64,000 nucleotides of DNA, taken from Pseudomonadota bacterium (GTDB lineage: Bacteria > Pseudomonadota > Gammaproteobacteria > Acidiferrobacterales > UBA6901). Positions 47,805 through 57,841 of this stretch are shown one piece after another. A program made the translations under genes and the position numbers. A model generated the notes under the pieces. That model worked only from the letters and a program-made list of their open reading frames with translations, did not search any database and was not told the origin of the DNA. The stretch lies in contig JAJYEX010000003.1 in the NCBI GenBank assembly GCA_021785515.1, positions 286,953 through 350,952 of the forward strand, given 5' to 3'. Positions within the stretch are counted from its first letter, which is position 1. Each line of letters begins with the position of its first letter.

Positions 47805-49634
47805 ATGTACTGCAGGCCGGTTTTGTCCGCTGTTCTGGGGATGTGCGCCGCCGTTACGGCATGTGCTGTGCAAGCCCAGAATGTCCTCACAGTTTCCCCG
47901 ATCGTCGTTACTGCCACACGCATGCCTGAAACGGCCGATGCGGCGCTGGTGCCCGTAACGGTAATCACGCGGGCCGAAATCAAACGATCACAGGCAACAA
48001 GTCTTTCACAGCTGCTGGCGGGACTTCCCGGCGTTCAGATCAGCAGCAATGGCGCCTTTGGAAAGACCACCGGTCTGTCCCTGCGCGGGACGAATTCCAA
48101 TCAGGTGCTGGTGCTGATTGACGGAGTACGGGTCGGGTCGGCAACGACCGGCGAGGCGTCGTGGTCGCTCATTCCCCTCGCACAGATTGAGCGCATCGAG
48201 ATTGTCCGCGGCCCGCTATCTAGTCTCTACGGGTCGGATGCAGTGGGCGGTGTCATCCAGATTTTTACGCGACACCCGACCCGGAAGACCCGCGTCAGCG
48301 CCGAGGCCGGCGGCGGTACTTACGGTACGGGTGAGGCCAGTGCCGGTGTCAGCGGGATGGCCGGGAAGACGGGTTACAGCGTGGCGGTGTCCCGGTTCCA
48401 GACTGATGGCTATGATGTAGAGCAGAACAATGTGCCGAGCGGTTATGGCTATAACACGCCCAATCAGCCCGGCAATGACGGCTATCATAATACCTCGGTC
48501 TCCGCGTCGCTGGCGCGTGTCTTCCACGGCGGTACGCGCGCCGGTGCCCACTTTTTCAGGGCGCAGGGACAGACGCAGTATGTTGGATTCTCAAGCAATG
48601 CGACCGACTTCGTGCGACAGGCCGCAGGCGCCTCGCTGCTCGTTCCGGTGACCGGAGTCTGGATGTCGAAGTTCGCGCTTGGGGAAAGCGCTGACGACGA
48701 TAACGATCTCTACAACGGCGCTCACGCATCCACCTTCAATACCAGTATCAATACCGCTTCCTGGCAGAATGATCTGGCCCTGGGCAGTGCGCAGGAGCTG
48801 ACGCTCGGTGCCGACTACAGCGGAGACCATGTGACGAGCGACACGCCCTTTACGCTCACCCATCGTCACGATACGGGCGTGTTTGCAATGGACCAGCTTC
48901 ATCTGGGCAGAAACCGGCTGCAGGCGAGCGCGCGTAGCGATGACAACTCGAGCTACGGGACACACGGCACCGGTGCGCTGGCCTGGGGATACCGGTTTGC
49001 GCAAGCCCTGCGGCTGACCGCGAGCTACGGGACCGCATTTGACGCTCCAACGTTTGATGATCTCTATTACCCCGGGTTCGGTAATCCAAACCTCAGTCCC
49101 GAACATTCGCACAGCGTCGACGTGGGTCTGCACGGGCAGCTGACGCATGGACGCTGGGAGGTTCATGCTTTTCGCACCGATGTCAGTGACCTGATCGTCT
49201 TTGTCGGCCCCAATTTTTTCCCCGAAAACGCCGCACAGGCACGCATCGACGGTCTGGAATCCTCTTATCTGCTAGTGCAGGGTCCGTGGCGTATGCACGC
49301 GGCGCTGACGGTGCTCGATCCGCGGGACCAGCAGACCGGAACGCTGCTGCCGAGACGTAGCCGGGAGAGCGGACGGGTCGATGTGGATCGCGCGCTTGGT
49401 GCATTCCATATCGGGACTACGGTCTACGCCCAGAGCTACAGCTACGATGACACGGCCAATACCATCCGTCTGGGCGGATTTGCCCTGGTCGATCTGCGTG
49501 CCGGCTACCGGATCAGTCGCACGCTGACGCTCGATACAACGCTCAGCAATGCGTTCAACAGGCAGTACCAGACGGCCTACACCTATATCGAGCCGGGGCG
49601 CACGGTTTTCGTGTCGCTGCACTATGCAAGCTAG
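47805..49634 (+). CDS. btuB: TonB-dependent outer-membrane cobalamin receptor BtuB
   Basis: 609 residues. A signal peptide (ending ACAVQAQ) is followed by the TonB-box/plug beginning SPIVVTATRMPETADA; plug blocks include LSQLLAGLPGVQISSNGAFGKTTGL and IERIEIVRGPLSSLYGSDAVGGVIQIFT, then a 22-strand barrel ending in EPGRTVFVSLHYAS with a terminal aromatic-containing strand. ATG 47805 has GGAGAA ahead of it. The upstream B12 riboswitch identifies the ligand as a corrinoid. It precedes btuM by about 250 bases. Confidence 0.93.
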   Translation: MYCRPVLSAVLGMCAAVTACAVQAQNVLTVSPIVVTATRMPETADAALVPVTVITRAEIKRSQATSLSQLLAGLPGVQISSNGAFGKTTGLSLRGTNSNQVLVLIDGVRVGSATTGEASWSLIPLAQIERIEIVRGPLSSLYGSDAVGGVIQIFTRHPTRKTRVSAEAGGGTYGTGEASAGVSGMAGKTGYSVAVSRFQTDGYDVEQNNVPSGYGYNTPNQPGNDGYHNTSVSASLARVFHGGTRAGAHFFRAQGQTQYVGFSSNATDFVRQAAGASLLVPVTGVWMSKFALGESADDDNDLYNGAHASTFNTSINTASWQNDLALGSAQELTLGADYSGDHVTSDTPFTLTHRHDTGVFAMDQLHLGRNRLQASARSDDNSSYGTHGTGALAWGYRFAQALRLTASYGTAFDAPTFDDLYYPGFGNPNLSPEHSHSVDVGLHGQLTHGRWEVHAFRTDVSDLIVFVGPNFFPENAAQARIDGLESSYLLVQGPWRMHAALTVLDPRDQQTGTLLPRRSRESGRVDVDRALGAFHIGTTVYAQSYSYDDTANTIRLGGFALVDLRAGYRISRTLTLDTTLSNAFNRQYQTAYTYIEPGRTVFVSLHYAS

Positions 49635-49886
49635 CGGCGAAGTGGGTTCCACTGCGGCTCAGGGCACCGCCCTGCACGGTCGGATACGGTTTGCCTGCAC
49701 TCCGGTCCTGTTGCGCCGCGGGCGGAACCTGCACCAACAACGATGTCTGCGGATCGTCGGGACCCGGGCGGCAGGATTGTCCGCATTCATCCCGCGGACG
49801 TTTTCGTGTCGGGCGCAAGCGCGAGGCGAACAGGGGAAAGACGGTTTATGTCACTAGCACCTAATCACCACACGGAGGGCTCTTCC

Positions 49887-50480
49887 ATGGCTTATATCTA
49901 CCGACCTGCTTCGACTTATGTGGCCGCCGGCGCGTTGGCGCTTCTCATGGCCGCGACCCGTTTTCATCACGCCTATGCGGCGCTCACCATTCCCGATGCC
50001 TCTGTCGCTGTATTTTTTATGGCAGGGTTATTCCTGCCGCAGGCGTGGTTCTTTCCGCTATTCCTGGCCGAAGCCGCACTCATAGATTATCTGGCCATTA
50101 CCGTTGGCGGAGTGAGTGCCTGGTGCGTGTCGCCGGCCTATGCGTTTTTGATCCCCGCGTACGGCGTGGTCTGGTATGCCGGGCGCAGCGTGGTGGCGCG
50201 TTCGCTATCGACGTGGCGCGGCGGATTTTTTCGTCTGATAGTGGCGTTTATCGCCGCTATGGCCGCTTATGCAATTTCCACCGGAAGCTTCTATTTGTTT
50301 TCGGCGCGCGTTTCAGGCGGAACCCTGGCGGGCTATCTCCTGCACAGCGGGACCTATTTCCGGCAATACGTGGGCAGTGCACTCGTTTATGTCGCCATCG
50401 GCTTGCTTGTTGCAAGCGCAGTGACCGCTTTGCGCCTGCGGTCTGATTCGGGTGCCAACATCGCCGGCCGGATGCCGTGA
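49887..50480 (+). CDS. btuM: BtuM-like cobalamin transporter (S-component-type)
   Basis: 197-residue membrane protein with about six spans, no signal peptide, after CACGGAGGG. The segment TRFHHAYAALTIPDASVAVFFMAG and the later GGVSAWCVSPAYAFLIPAYG fit the BtuM family, ECF-S-component-like proteins that import and decyanate B12. Cys80 in SAWCVSP is at the position of the cobalt-coordinating cysteine reported for BtuM of Thiobacillus denitrificans. It links btuB uptake to the assembly genes, and its stop overlaps cobO. Confidence 0.85.
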   Translation: MAYIYRPASTYVAAGALALLMAATRFHHAYAALTIPDASVAVFFMAGLFLPQAWFFPLFLAEAALIDYLAITVGGVSAWCVSPAYAFLIPAYGVVWYAGRSVVARSLSTWRGGFFRLIVAFIAAMAAYAISTGSFYLFSARVSGGTLAGYLLHSGTYFRQYVGSALVYVAIGLLVASAVTALRLRSDSGANIAGRMP

Positions 50481-51112
50481 TGGCGACGGACGATGCCGAG
50501 TCCGGCACCACGGAATCAGCCCGCGCCGGACGCCACCGCAATCGCATGCGACGCAAGAAGGCCCTGATCGACCAGAACATCCGCCAGGCGACACACGAGC
50601 GGGGCGTTGTAGTGGTCCATACGGGCAACGGCAAGGGCAAGAGCAGCGCGGGATTCGGCATGGTCGCGCGGGCGCTCGGACATGGAATGCGGGTCGGTGT
50701 GCTGCAGTTCATCAAGGGACGGCACGCGACCGGGGAAGAGGCATTTTTTCGGGGCGTTCCCGCCGTTTCCTACCGTGTGATGGGCGAGGGATACACCTGG
50801 GAGACGCAGGATCGGGATCGCGACATCCGGGCGGCACGGGCTGCCTGGGACACCGCAGTTCAGTGGCTGGGCGATGCGTCATACGACATGGTGATGCTGG
50901 ATGAGCTGAACGTTGTGCTCAAGCACGGATATCTGCAGACCGAAGAGATTCTGCGCGCACTGACTGCGCGCCCGGCGGCACAGCACGTGATCATTACCGG
51001 GCGCGGGGCACCGGCGGAGCTGATTGCGTTTGCCGACACAGTGACCGATATGCGCGAGATCAAGCACGCCTATCAGTCCGGAATCCGGGCGCAGGCGGGT
51101 ATTGAACTATGA
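50480..51112 (+). CDS. cobO: Corrinoid adenosyltransferase CobO/BtuR
   Basis: ATP-dependent enzyme that attaches 5'-deoxyadenosine to cob(I)yrinic acid a,c-diamide (or salvaged corrinoids), 210 residues. The N-terminal ATP-binding P-loop is VHTGNGKGKSSAGFG; family blocks FIKGRHATGEEAFF and YDMVMLDELNVVLKHGYL follow, then ITGRGAPAELI. The start ATG 50480 overlaps the btuM stop; a GTG three bases earlier is possible. It overlaps bluB by 4 bases. Confidence 0.94.
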   Translation: MATDDAESGTTESARAGRHRNRMRRKKALIDQNIRQATHERGVVVVHTGNGKGKSSAGFGMVARALGHGMRVGVLQFIKGRHATGEEAFFRGVPAVSYRVMGEGYTWETQDRDRDIRAARAAWDTAVQWLGDASYDMVMLDELNVVLKHGYLQTEEILRALTARPAAQHVIITGRGAPAELIAFADTVTDMREIKHAYQSGIRAQAGIEL

Positions 51113-51783
51113 AATCGCATCGGTACAGCGACGCAGAACGGAATGCGATCTATCGGGTTATCGCGGAGCGGCGGGACATGCGTCATTTTCTGCCAGGGAA
51201 GATCGATTCCGAAGTGCTGTGGCGCCTGCTGGGCGCAGCGCACAGCGCTCCGAGTGTCGGCTTCATGCAGCCCTGGCGTTTCATCCGCATCACCGACACC
51301 GGGCTGCGCGCTGAAATTCATGCCTTGGTCGAGTCGGAACGGCTGCGTACCGCCGAAGCGCTGGGCGAGCGGGGCGCGGAATTTTTGCGTCTCAAGGTGG
51401 AAGGAATCCGCGAATGCGGCGAACTGATCGTGGTTGCGCTCATGGAAGGCCGCGATGCGCACGTGTTCGGTCGCCGGACGCTGCCGGAAATGGACGTGGC
51501 CTCGGCCGCCTGTGCGATCGAGAACCTCTGGCTTGCCGCGCGCGCCGAGGGGCTTGGTGTGGGCTGGGTGTCGCTTTTCGAACCCACCGCGCTCGCGCAG
51601 CTGCTGCACATGCCGTCGGGGACGCACCCCATCGCCATCCTCTGCATAGGACGGGTCAAGAATTTCTACAAGCGGCCGATGCTCGAGGCGGCGCGGTGGG
51701 CAGACCGCCGGCCGCTGTCGGGCGTTGTATCGGAAAACCGTTGGCCGGAGGCGGATGCTGACGGGGAGGGTTGCGCGCAATGA
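51109..51783 (+). CDS. bluB: 5,6-dimethylbenzimidazole synthase BluB
   Basis: Oxygen-dependent flavin-destroying enzyme that makes the DMB lower ligand, 224 residues. It has the nitroreductase-like fold: YRVIAERRDMRHFLPGKID, the AHSAPSVGFMQPWRFI block with the Met-Gln-Pro-Trp segment typical of BluB, and EGLGVGWVSLFEPTAL. Presence of bluB implies aerobic or microaerobic life. It overlaps cobO and cobB by four bases on each side. Confidence 0.94.
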   Translation: MKSHRYSDAERNAIYRVIAERRDMRHFLPGKIDSEVLWRLLGAAHSAPSVGFMQPWRFIRITDTGLRAEIHALVESERLRTAEALGERGAEFLRLKVEGIRECGELIVVALMEGRDAHVFGRRTLPEMDVASAACAIENLWLAARAEGLGVGWVSLFEPTALAQLLHMPSGTHPIAILCIGRVKNFYKRPMLEAARWADRRPLSGVVSENRWPEADADGEGCAQ

Positions 51784-53078
51784 CCGGCAGCGGCACGCGT
51801 CACTGCCGTGCGCTGCTTATCGGCGCGCCTGCATCGGGTCAGGGAAAGACCACGCTGACCGCTGCGCTCGCCCGTCATCACCGCAATCAGGGACGGCGGG
51901 TGCGGGTGTTCAAGGTCGGTCCGGATTTTCTGGATCCCATGATTCTCGAGCAGGCATCCGGCAGCCTGGTCTACCAGCTCGACTTGTGGATGGGGGGCGA
52001 AGATCACTGTCAGGCCCTGCTCTATGAGGCGGCCGCCGAGGCGGATCTGGTTTTGATCGAGGGCGTCATGGGACTGTTCGACGGCAGTCCTTCCACCGCA
52101 GATCTGGCGGCGCGCTTTAATGTTCCCGCGCTGGTTGTCATCGATGGGTCGGCTATGGCGGGGAGCTTCGGCGCCGTGGCGCTCGGATTGTGCACCTATC
52201 GTCCGGGGTTGCCCATTGCCGGAGTGGTGGCCAACCGGGTGGCGGGCGAGGCGCACGCCCGCATGATCGGCGGCAGCATCGCGCCCGCCACACCCTTTCT
52301 GGGCGCGCTCCATCGCGATGAGGCGGTGAGCTTGCCGCACCGTCACCTTGGATTGCTGCACCCCGGGCAGATAGCCGATCTCGAGACGCGTCTGGAGCGG
52401 GCTGCGGCGGCAGTGGCGGGCAGCAGGCTGGCGGAGCTGCCGCCGCCGGTGGCATTTTCTGCCGTACCGGTTCCAAGCCTGCCGGCGCCGCTCGCGGGGC
52501 TGCGCGTCGCCGTAGCGCGCGACACCGCCTTTTCCTTTCTGTATCAGGCCAATCTGGACCTATTGCGAGCGCTGGGCAGCACGCTCATTTTCTTCTCGCC
52601 GCTTGCTGATCACCGGTTACCTGAGGCCGACAGCCTGTATCTGCCAGGCGGGTATCCGGAATTGCATCTCGAACACCTCGCGGCCAATCAGCCGATGTGC
52701 CAGGCCATCCGCGCCCATCACCATGAGGGCAAACCGATTGTTGCCGAGTGCGGCGGCATGCTCTATCTGCTCGAGTCGCTGACCGATGCCCGCGGGAGCA
52801 ACACAGCGCTGGTCGGCCTGCTGCCCGGACACGGTGTCATGCAGGACCGCCTGGCGAATCTTGGCATGCAGAGTGCGGATCTGCCGGAGGGAACGCTGCG
52901 CGGCCATACTTTCCATCACTCCCGCGTGACCACCACGCTGGCGCCCTTGCTCACGACGGTGGATCGCCATGGCGGGCGCGGGGAGGCGGTATACCGGGTC
53001 GGGCGTTTGCACGCGTCCTATTTCCATGCCTACTTTCCCTCCAATCCGCAGGCAACTGCGGATCTTTTCCGGCCATGA
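51780..53078 (+). CDS. cobB: Cobyrinic acid a,c-diamide synthase
   Basis: Amidates the a and c side chains of cobyrinic or hydrogenobyrinic acid using glutamine and ATP, 432 residues. The N-terminal dethiobiotin-synthetase-like ATP site is GAPASGQGKTTLTAALA; the C-terminal class I glutaminase is YLPGGYPELHLEHLA with the nucleophile in IVAECGGMLYL, and the Gly-His site GRLHASYFHAYF. ATG 51780 overlaps bluB. The corrin-ring enzymes that would make its substrate de novo are not in the window. Confidence 0.94.
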   Translation: MTGSGTRHCRALLIGAPASGQGKTTLTAALARHHRNQGRRVRVFKVGPDFLDPMILEQASGSLVYQLDLWMGGEDHCQALLYEAAAEADLVLIEGVMGLFDGSPSTADLAARFNVPALVVIDGSAMAGSFGAVALGLCTYRPGLPIAGVVANRVAGEAHARMIGGSIAPATPFLGALHRDEAVSLPHRHLGLLHPGQIADLETRLERAAAAVAGSRLAELPPPVAFSAVPVPSLPAPLAGLRVAVARDTAFSFLYQANLDLLRALGSTLIFFSPLADHRLPEADSLYLPGGYPELHLEHLAANQPMCQAIRAHHHEGKPIVAECGGMLYLLESLTDARGSNTALVGLLPGHGVMQDRLANLGMQSADLPEGTLRGHTFHHSRVTTTLAPLLTTVDRHGGRGEAVYRVGRLHASYFHAYFPSNPQATADLFRP

Positions 53079-53938
53079 CCGATTCCGCCGACGGAGGGTC
53101 TGGTATGCCCGGTCTGGCGCCGATGCCGGCAGCCATTCCGGCGGCCCAGCGTATTGTCTGTCTGAGCACGGAAACCACCGAAACCCTCTACCTCCTGGGG
53201 GCCGAACAACGGATCGTGGGAATTTCGGGATTTACTGTGCGGCCCGCACGTGCCCGCAGGGAAAAGCCGAAGGTGTCGGCGTTCACCGGTGCGAAGATCG
53301 ACCGCATTCTGGCCCTGAAACCGGACCTCGTTGTCGGTTTTTCGAATCTGCAGGCAGACATTGCAGCGCAGCTCGTGAAGTGCGGCCTGGAGGTGCACAT
53401 GTTCAACCAGCGCAGCATCGCCGGGATCCTCTCGATGATCATGACGCTCGGCGCGCTGGTCGGCGTACCGGAGCGGGCTGCGGCACTGGTGGCGGATCTG
53501 CAGGCGGGAATGGATCGTATCCGGGATCGGGCGAGCCACCTTCCGGTGCGGCCACGGATCTATTTCGAGGAATGGGACGATCCCCTGATCTGCGGTATCG
53601 GCTGGGTGTCGGAACTGATCGTTATGGCCGGCGGGGAGGACTGCTTTGCCGATCTCGCCGGGCAACCGTTTGCCGGTGGTCGCACGATCTCCGACCCTGA
53701 TGAAGTGCCGCGCCGCCGGCCGGACATCATCGTCGGCTCCTGGTGCGGCAAGAAATTCCGCCCGCAGCGCGTGTGCCAGCGGCCTGGCTGGGAAGCCATT
53801 CCCGCGGTACGGGCCGGATGCCTGCACGAGATCGCTTCCGCCGATATCCTGCAACCGGGGCCCGGCGCCCTGAGCGATGGGCTGACACGGCTGCACACGA
53901 TCATCGCCGACTGGGTCAGGACGGTGTCGCATGCATAA
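53075..53938 (+). CDS. BtuF-like corrinoid-binding protein without signal peptide
   Basis: 287 residues of the helical-backbone metal-binding-protein fold used by BtuF and siderophore-binding proteins: RIVCLSTETTETLYLLGAEQ then ILALKPDLVVGFSN, and FEEWDDPLICGIGWVSELI. No signal peptide or lipobox is visible from ATG 53075 or from ATG 53105, and no BtuC/BtuD genes accompany it. It overlaps cobB and cbiB by 4 and 8 bases, so it belongs to the operon. A cytoplasmic corrinoid carrier role is possible. Confidence 0.82.
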   Translation: MTDSADGGSGMPGLAPMPAAIPAAQRIVCLSTETTETLYLLGAEQRIVGISGFTVRPARARREKPKVSAFTGAKIDRILALKPDLVVGFSNLQADIAAQLVKCGLEVHMFNQRSIAGILSMIMTLGALVGVPERAAALVADLQAGMDRIRDRASHLPVRPRIYFEEWDDPLICGIGWVSELIVMAGGEDCFADLAGQPFAGGRTISDPDEVPRRRPDIIVGSWCGKKFRPQRVCQRPGWEAIPAVRAGCLHEIASADILQPGPGALSDGLTRLHTIIADWVRTVSHA

Positions 53939-54848
53939 GGCGATGATCGTGGTGCTGGCGCTCATTCTCGACAGGATGCTCGGCGAGCCGCGGCGTGCGC
54001 ATCCGCTGGTTGCGTTCGGAAATCTGGCCGAGCACGTCGAGAATCGTCTGCGCGCCGCCGATAACGTTCAAAACCGGACGCGCGGCGTGATTGCGGTGGC
54101 CATTCTGCTCATTCCCCTTACCGCCGGCGCCGCAGCACTTGCCGCGCTTCCGGACATCGGGCCGGTCGCCAGTGTAATGCTGCTCTATCTGGCGCTGGGT
54201 GCGCGCAGTCTGCAGCAGCACGCGGTGCGGGTGCGTACAGCACTGGTCGCGGCCGATCTGAAGACTGCCCGTTCTGCAGTCGCCTGCCTCGTCAGCCGTG
54301 ATACCGGAAACATGACCGCAATCGACGTGGCGCGTGCAGCCGTGGAATCGGTGCTCGAAAACGGCAACGACGCTATTTTCGGGGCGCTGTTCTGGTTCGT
54401 GGTGGCCGGAGCACCGGGTGCCGTGGCCTATCGTGTAGCCAATACCCTGGATGCCATGTGGGGGTATCGCACTCAGCGCTATGAACGCTTCGGATGGGCG
54501 GCAGCGCGTCTCGATGATCTGTTCAATTTTCTTCCCGCGCGGCTCACGGCGCTGACCTACGCATTCACGGGCCAGCTCGGCAGTGCGGTTGCGTGCTGGC
54601 GCCGGCAGGGGTGGCGTTGGGCAGGCTCTAATGCCGGAACGGTGATGGCTGCCGGAGGGGGAGCGCTGCGCGTGCGCCTGGGCGGTGGCGCCTTGTATCA
54701 CGGGCGGTGGCGCCGGCGACCCGCGCTGGGACTGGGGGCAGCACCTCGGCCGCGGGACGTTGATCGTGCCCTGGCACTGGTCGGGCGCGGGATCGTGCTG
54801 TGGGTCGGCATCATCGGAATTGCCGGTCTGGCGAGGGCGTATGCTTGA
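53931..54848 (+). CDS. cbiB: Adenosylcobinamide-phosphate synthase
   Basis: Integral membrane enzyme (CbiB/CobD family) that attaches the aminopropanol phosphate arm to adenosylcobyric acid, 305 residues, about four or five spans. Landmarks are LDRMLGEPRRAHPLVAFGNL near the N-terminus, CLVSRDTGNMTAIDVARAA, VESVLENGNDAIFGALFWF and ARLDDLFNFLPARLTAL. It overlaps the BtuF-like gene upstream and the decarboxylase gene downstream. Confidence 0.93.
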   Translation: MHKAMIVVLALILDRMLGEPRRAHPLVAFGNLAEHVENRLRAADNVQNRTRGVIAVAILLIPLTAGAAALAALPDIGPVASVMLLYLALGARSLQQHAVRVRTALVAADLKTARSAVACLVSRDTGNMTAIDVARAAVESVLENGNDAIFGALFWFVVAGAPGAVAYRVANTLDAMWGYRTQRYERFGWAAARLDDLFNFLPARLTALTYAFTGQLGSAVACWRRQGWRWAGSNAGTVMAAGGGALRVRLGGGALYHGRWRRRPALGLGAAPRPRDVDRALALVGRGIVLWVGIIGIAGLARAYA

Positions 54849-55851
54849 GCACGGCGGGCGCCTGTCGGCGGCTAGCCGGCGATTCGGCGCACCGGCGGCA
54901 GGATGGGTGGATCTGTCTACCGGCATCAACCCGCATCCGTGGCCGGTGCCCGTGCAGCTGCCGGTGCACTGGGCACGGCTGCCTGATCCGGATGACGGGC
55001 TTTTAGAGGCCGCCTGTATGTATTACGGGGCCGAGTTGCTGCTTCCGGTCGCGGGATCTCAGGCGGCAATCCAGGGCTTGCCGCTCCTGCGGCCCCGCAG
55101 CCATGTCGGGATCATTGCTCCGGCTTATGCCGAGCATGCCAGGGCGTGGCGTCGTGCCGGCCATGCGGTATCGCGGTTGGAGTTCGCGCACATCGGCCGC
55201 CACCTCGCAAAGCTCGATGCGCTGGTCGTGGTCAATCCCGGAAATCCTACGGGCCTGCGCATTTCGCGCGCGCAGTTGCTCGACTGGCATGCGCAGCTCG
55301 CAAGTCGCGGAAGCTGGCTCATCGTGGACGAAGCCTTCATGGATCCAGCACCACAGGAGAGCCTTATGTCGTCGCAGATCCCATCCGGACTGATCGTGCT
55401 GCGCTCTGTCGGAAAATTTTTCGGGCTGGCAGGTGCCCGCGTCGGTTTTGTTGCAGCGGATGCACGGCTGCTGCGTCGGCTTGGGGAGTATCTCGGTCCC
55501 TGGTCGCTCGCGGGACCCTCACGGTACGTTTCGGCCCTGGCGCTGCGTGACCGCGACTGGCAGGATGGCGCGCGTGCGCGCCTGCGGCGCGCTTCGCGAC
55601 GGCTTGCGGACCTGCTCGCCGCGCATGGGCTTGCGCCGGATGGAGGCACGGAGCTGTTCCAGTGGGTGCGCCTGGCCCAGGCGTCGCTGCTGCACGCCCT
55701 GCTCGCCGACCGTGGCATCTGGACACGCTGTTTCTCCCGTCCCGCAGGACTGCGTTTCGGATTGCCGGGAGACGAAACGCAGTGGTGTCGGCTCGATCAG
55801 GCGCTGGCGGAGGGTCTGGCCGTACTGCCGGCACCCGGGGCGGGCGCATGA
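54841..55851 (+). CDS. cobD: Threonine-phosphate decarboxylase
   Basis: PLP enzyme that makes (R)-1-amino-2-propanol phosphate for the arm added by CbiB, 336 residues. It shows the class I aminotransferase-like fold: [13 protein letters not shown] at the N-terminus, [13 protein letters not shown], the PLP-anchoring [10 protein letters not shown] and the Schiff-base Lys in [16 protein letters not shown]. It is named cobC in the aerobic-pathway scheme. The start ATG 54841 overlaps cbiB by 8 bases; the stop overlaps cobQ. Confidence 0.92.
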   Translation: MLEHGGRLSAASRRFGAPAAGWVDLSTGINPHPWPVPVQLPVHWARLPDPDDGLLEAACMYYGAELLLPVAGSQAAIQGLPLLRPRSHVGIIAPAYAEHARAWRRAGHAVSRLEFAHIGRHLAKLDALVVVNPGNPTGLRISRAQLLDWHAQLASRGSWLIVDEAFMDPAPQESLMSSQIPSGLIVLRSVGKFFGLAGARVGFVAADARLLRRLGEYLGPWSLAGPSRYVSALALRDRDWQDGARARLRRASRRLADLLAAHGLAPDGGTELFQWVRLAQASLLHALLADRGIWTRCFSRPAGLRFGLPGDETQWCRLDQALAEGLAVLPAPGAGA

Positions 55852-57323
55852 ACACAAGGACACTGATGGTCCAGGGGACCATGTCGGATGTCGGCAAGAG
55901 CGCTCTCGTTGCCGGCTTGTGCCGGGTGTTCTACCGCAGAGGTCTGCGTGTCGCACCGTTCAAGCCGCAGAACATGGCGCTCAACAGTGCCGTAACCGCG
56001 GATGGTGGTGAAATCGGGCGCGCACAGGCTGTCCAGGCCATGGCCTGCGGGCTTGCGGCGCACAGCGACATGAATCCGGTGCTGCTCAAACCCAACAGCG
56101 ATATTGGCGCCCAGGTGATCATCCAGGGCCGCGCGGTGGCCAATCTGGATGCTGCCGCCTACCAGGACTATAAGGCGGTTGCCCGCGGCGCCGTGCTCGA
56201 ATCCTACCGGCGGCTGTGCAGCCGGTTCGAGATTGTGCTGGTCGAGGGAGCAGGTAGCCCTGCCGAGATCAATCTGCGTCATCATGACATTGCCAACATG
56301 GGGTTTGCGGAAATTGCCGACTGTCCGGTGATCCTGATCGGCGACATCGACCGCGGCGGGGTCTTTGCGCAGATCGTCGGGACCCTGGCACTGCTGCAAA
56401 CGCATGAGCGCAAACGGGTTAAGGGGATCGTGATTAACCGCTTCCGCGGCGATCTCGCCCTGCTCACACCTGGACTTTCCTGGCTTGCAGAACACACCGG
56501 GCTGCCGGTGCTCGGCGTGCTTCCCTACCTGCCCAATCTGCATCTCGAGGCCGAGGATGCGGTGCAACCGCAGCGCCAATGCAAGCCGGCGGCGGCGCTG
56601 CGGGTAATCGTTCCGGTCCTGCCGCGTCTCAGCAACCATACGGATTTCGATCCGTTGCGGCTGCATCCGATGGTCGATTTGCGTTTCGTGGGCGCAGGCG
56701 AGACGGTGCCGGGCGCGGACCTGGTTATCCTGCCGGGAAGCAAAAACGTGCGTTCCGATCTCGCCTGGCTGCGTGGCCAGGGATGGGAGCAGGAGATACG
56801 CAGACACCTGCGCTACGGGGGGCGCGTCATCGGCCTGTGCGGGGGATTCCAGATGCTCGGCCGTGCCATACATGACCCCCTGGGGCTGGAAGGGGCCGCG
56901 GGTTCTTCGCAGGGTTTCGGGCTGCTCGATGTCGAGACCACGCTCGAGCCGAACAAGCAGCTGCGCGTCGTGCGGGGCACGCTCGCCGCATCGCAGGCGG
57001 AAGTCCTCGGCTACGAAATCCATGCGGGGGTCACGACCGGAGCGGGACTTTCCTCTCCGGCGCTCGATCTGGAAGGTCGCAGCGAGGGGGCAATCTCCGC
57101 AGATCAGCAGATACTGGGCACCTACGTGCACGGGCTGTTCGAGTCATCGGCTGCCTGCGATGCGTTGCTGCTCTGGGCAGGCCTGAGCCGGCCGCAGAGT
57201 CCGGACTACCGGCGGCTCCGGGAGACCGAGATCGACCGGCTCGCGGATGCGATCGAGCGGCATCTCGATCTGGCTGTCATTGAGCGTCTGATCGGATTGT
57301 CGACAGCGGAGATCGTACCGTGA
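55848..57323 (+). CDS. cobQ: Cobyric acid synthase
   Basis: Amidates positions b, d, e and g of adenosylcobyrinic a,c-diamide, 491 residues. The N-terminal ATP site is [35 protein letters not shown] and [21 protein letters not shown] are typical blocks. The C-terminal glutaminase has its nucleophile in [10 protein letters not shown] and the site His in YVHGLFES. The gene overlaps cobD upstream and cobU downstream by 4 bases each. Confidence 0.96.
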   Translation: MNTRTLMVQGTMSDVGKSALVAGLCRVFYRRGLRVAPFKPQNMALNSAVTADGGEIGRAQAVQAMACGLAAHSDMNPVLLKPNSDIGAQVIIQGRAVANLDAAAYQDYKAVARGAVLESYRRLCSRFEIVLVEGAGSPAEINLRHHDIANMGFAEIADCPVILIGDIDRGGVFAQIVGTLALLQTHERKRVKGIVINRFRGDLALLTPGLSWLAEHTGLPVLGVLPYLPNLHLEAEDAVQPQRQCKPAAALRVIVPVLPRLSNHTDFDPLRLHPMVDLRFVGAGETVPGADLVILPGSKNVRSDLAWLRGQGWEQEIRRHLRYGGRVIGLCGGFQMLGRAIHDPLGLEGAAGSSQGFGLLDVETTLEPNKQLRVVRGTLAASQAEVLGYEIHAGVTTGAGLSSPALDLEGRSEGAISADQQILGTYVHGLFESSAACDALLLWAGLSRPQSPDYRRLRETEIDRLADAIERHLDLAVIERLIGLSTAEIVP

Positions 57324-57841
57324 AGGAGCTGATACTCGGTGGTGTGCGTTCCGGCAAGAGCCGCCTGGCCGAACAGAGTGCGCGCGAGAGCGGCAAATCC
57401 GTCACCTATATCGCCACTGCAGCGGCGGCAGACGCGGAAATGGAGGCGCGCATCGCGGCCCACCGCGTGCGTCGCCCCGCGTCCTGGACGCTGATTGAAG
57501 AACCCCGCGCCCTGGCTGCAGCACTCGCTGCGCTGGCCGCTCCGGAACGATGTCTGATCGTGGAATGCCTGACCCTGTGGCTGACAAACCTGCTGCTCGA
57601 CGACGACCCCGGCGCGCTCGACCGGGAACGCAACGCGCTGCTTGCGCGCCTGCCGCAGCTCCCAGGTCACATCATCTTTGTCGCCAACGAAACGGGAATG
57701 GGTGTCATCCCGGCCGCCGCATTGGCCCGGCGGTTCTGCGACGAAGCCGGACCGCTGCATCAGGCAATTGCGATGCACTGTGACCGCGTCATTTTATGCG
57801 TATCGGGCCTACCGTGTTTACTTAAAGGAGCACTACCATGA
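57320..57841 (+). CDS. cobU: Adenosylcobinamide kinase / guanylyltransferase
   Basis: Bifunctional 173-residue enzyme that phosphorylates adenosylcobinamide and transfers GMP to it (CobU/CobP). The N-terminal P-loop is [16 protein letters not shown], the guanylylated His lies in [12 protein letters not shown], and family blocks [12 protein letters not shown] and [12 protein letters not shown] follow. GTG start, overlapping cobQ by four bases. The stop overlaps cobT, whose ribosome site TAAAGGAG sits inside this gene. Confidence 0.94.
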   Translation: MKELILGGVRSGKSRLAEQSARESGKSVTYIATAAAADAEMEARIAAHRVRRPASWTLIEEPRALAAALAALAAPERCLIVECLTLWLTNLLLDDDPGALDRERNALLARLPQLPGHIIFVANETGMGVIPAAALARRFCDEAGPLHQAIAMHCDRVILCVSGLPCLLKGALP

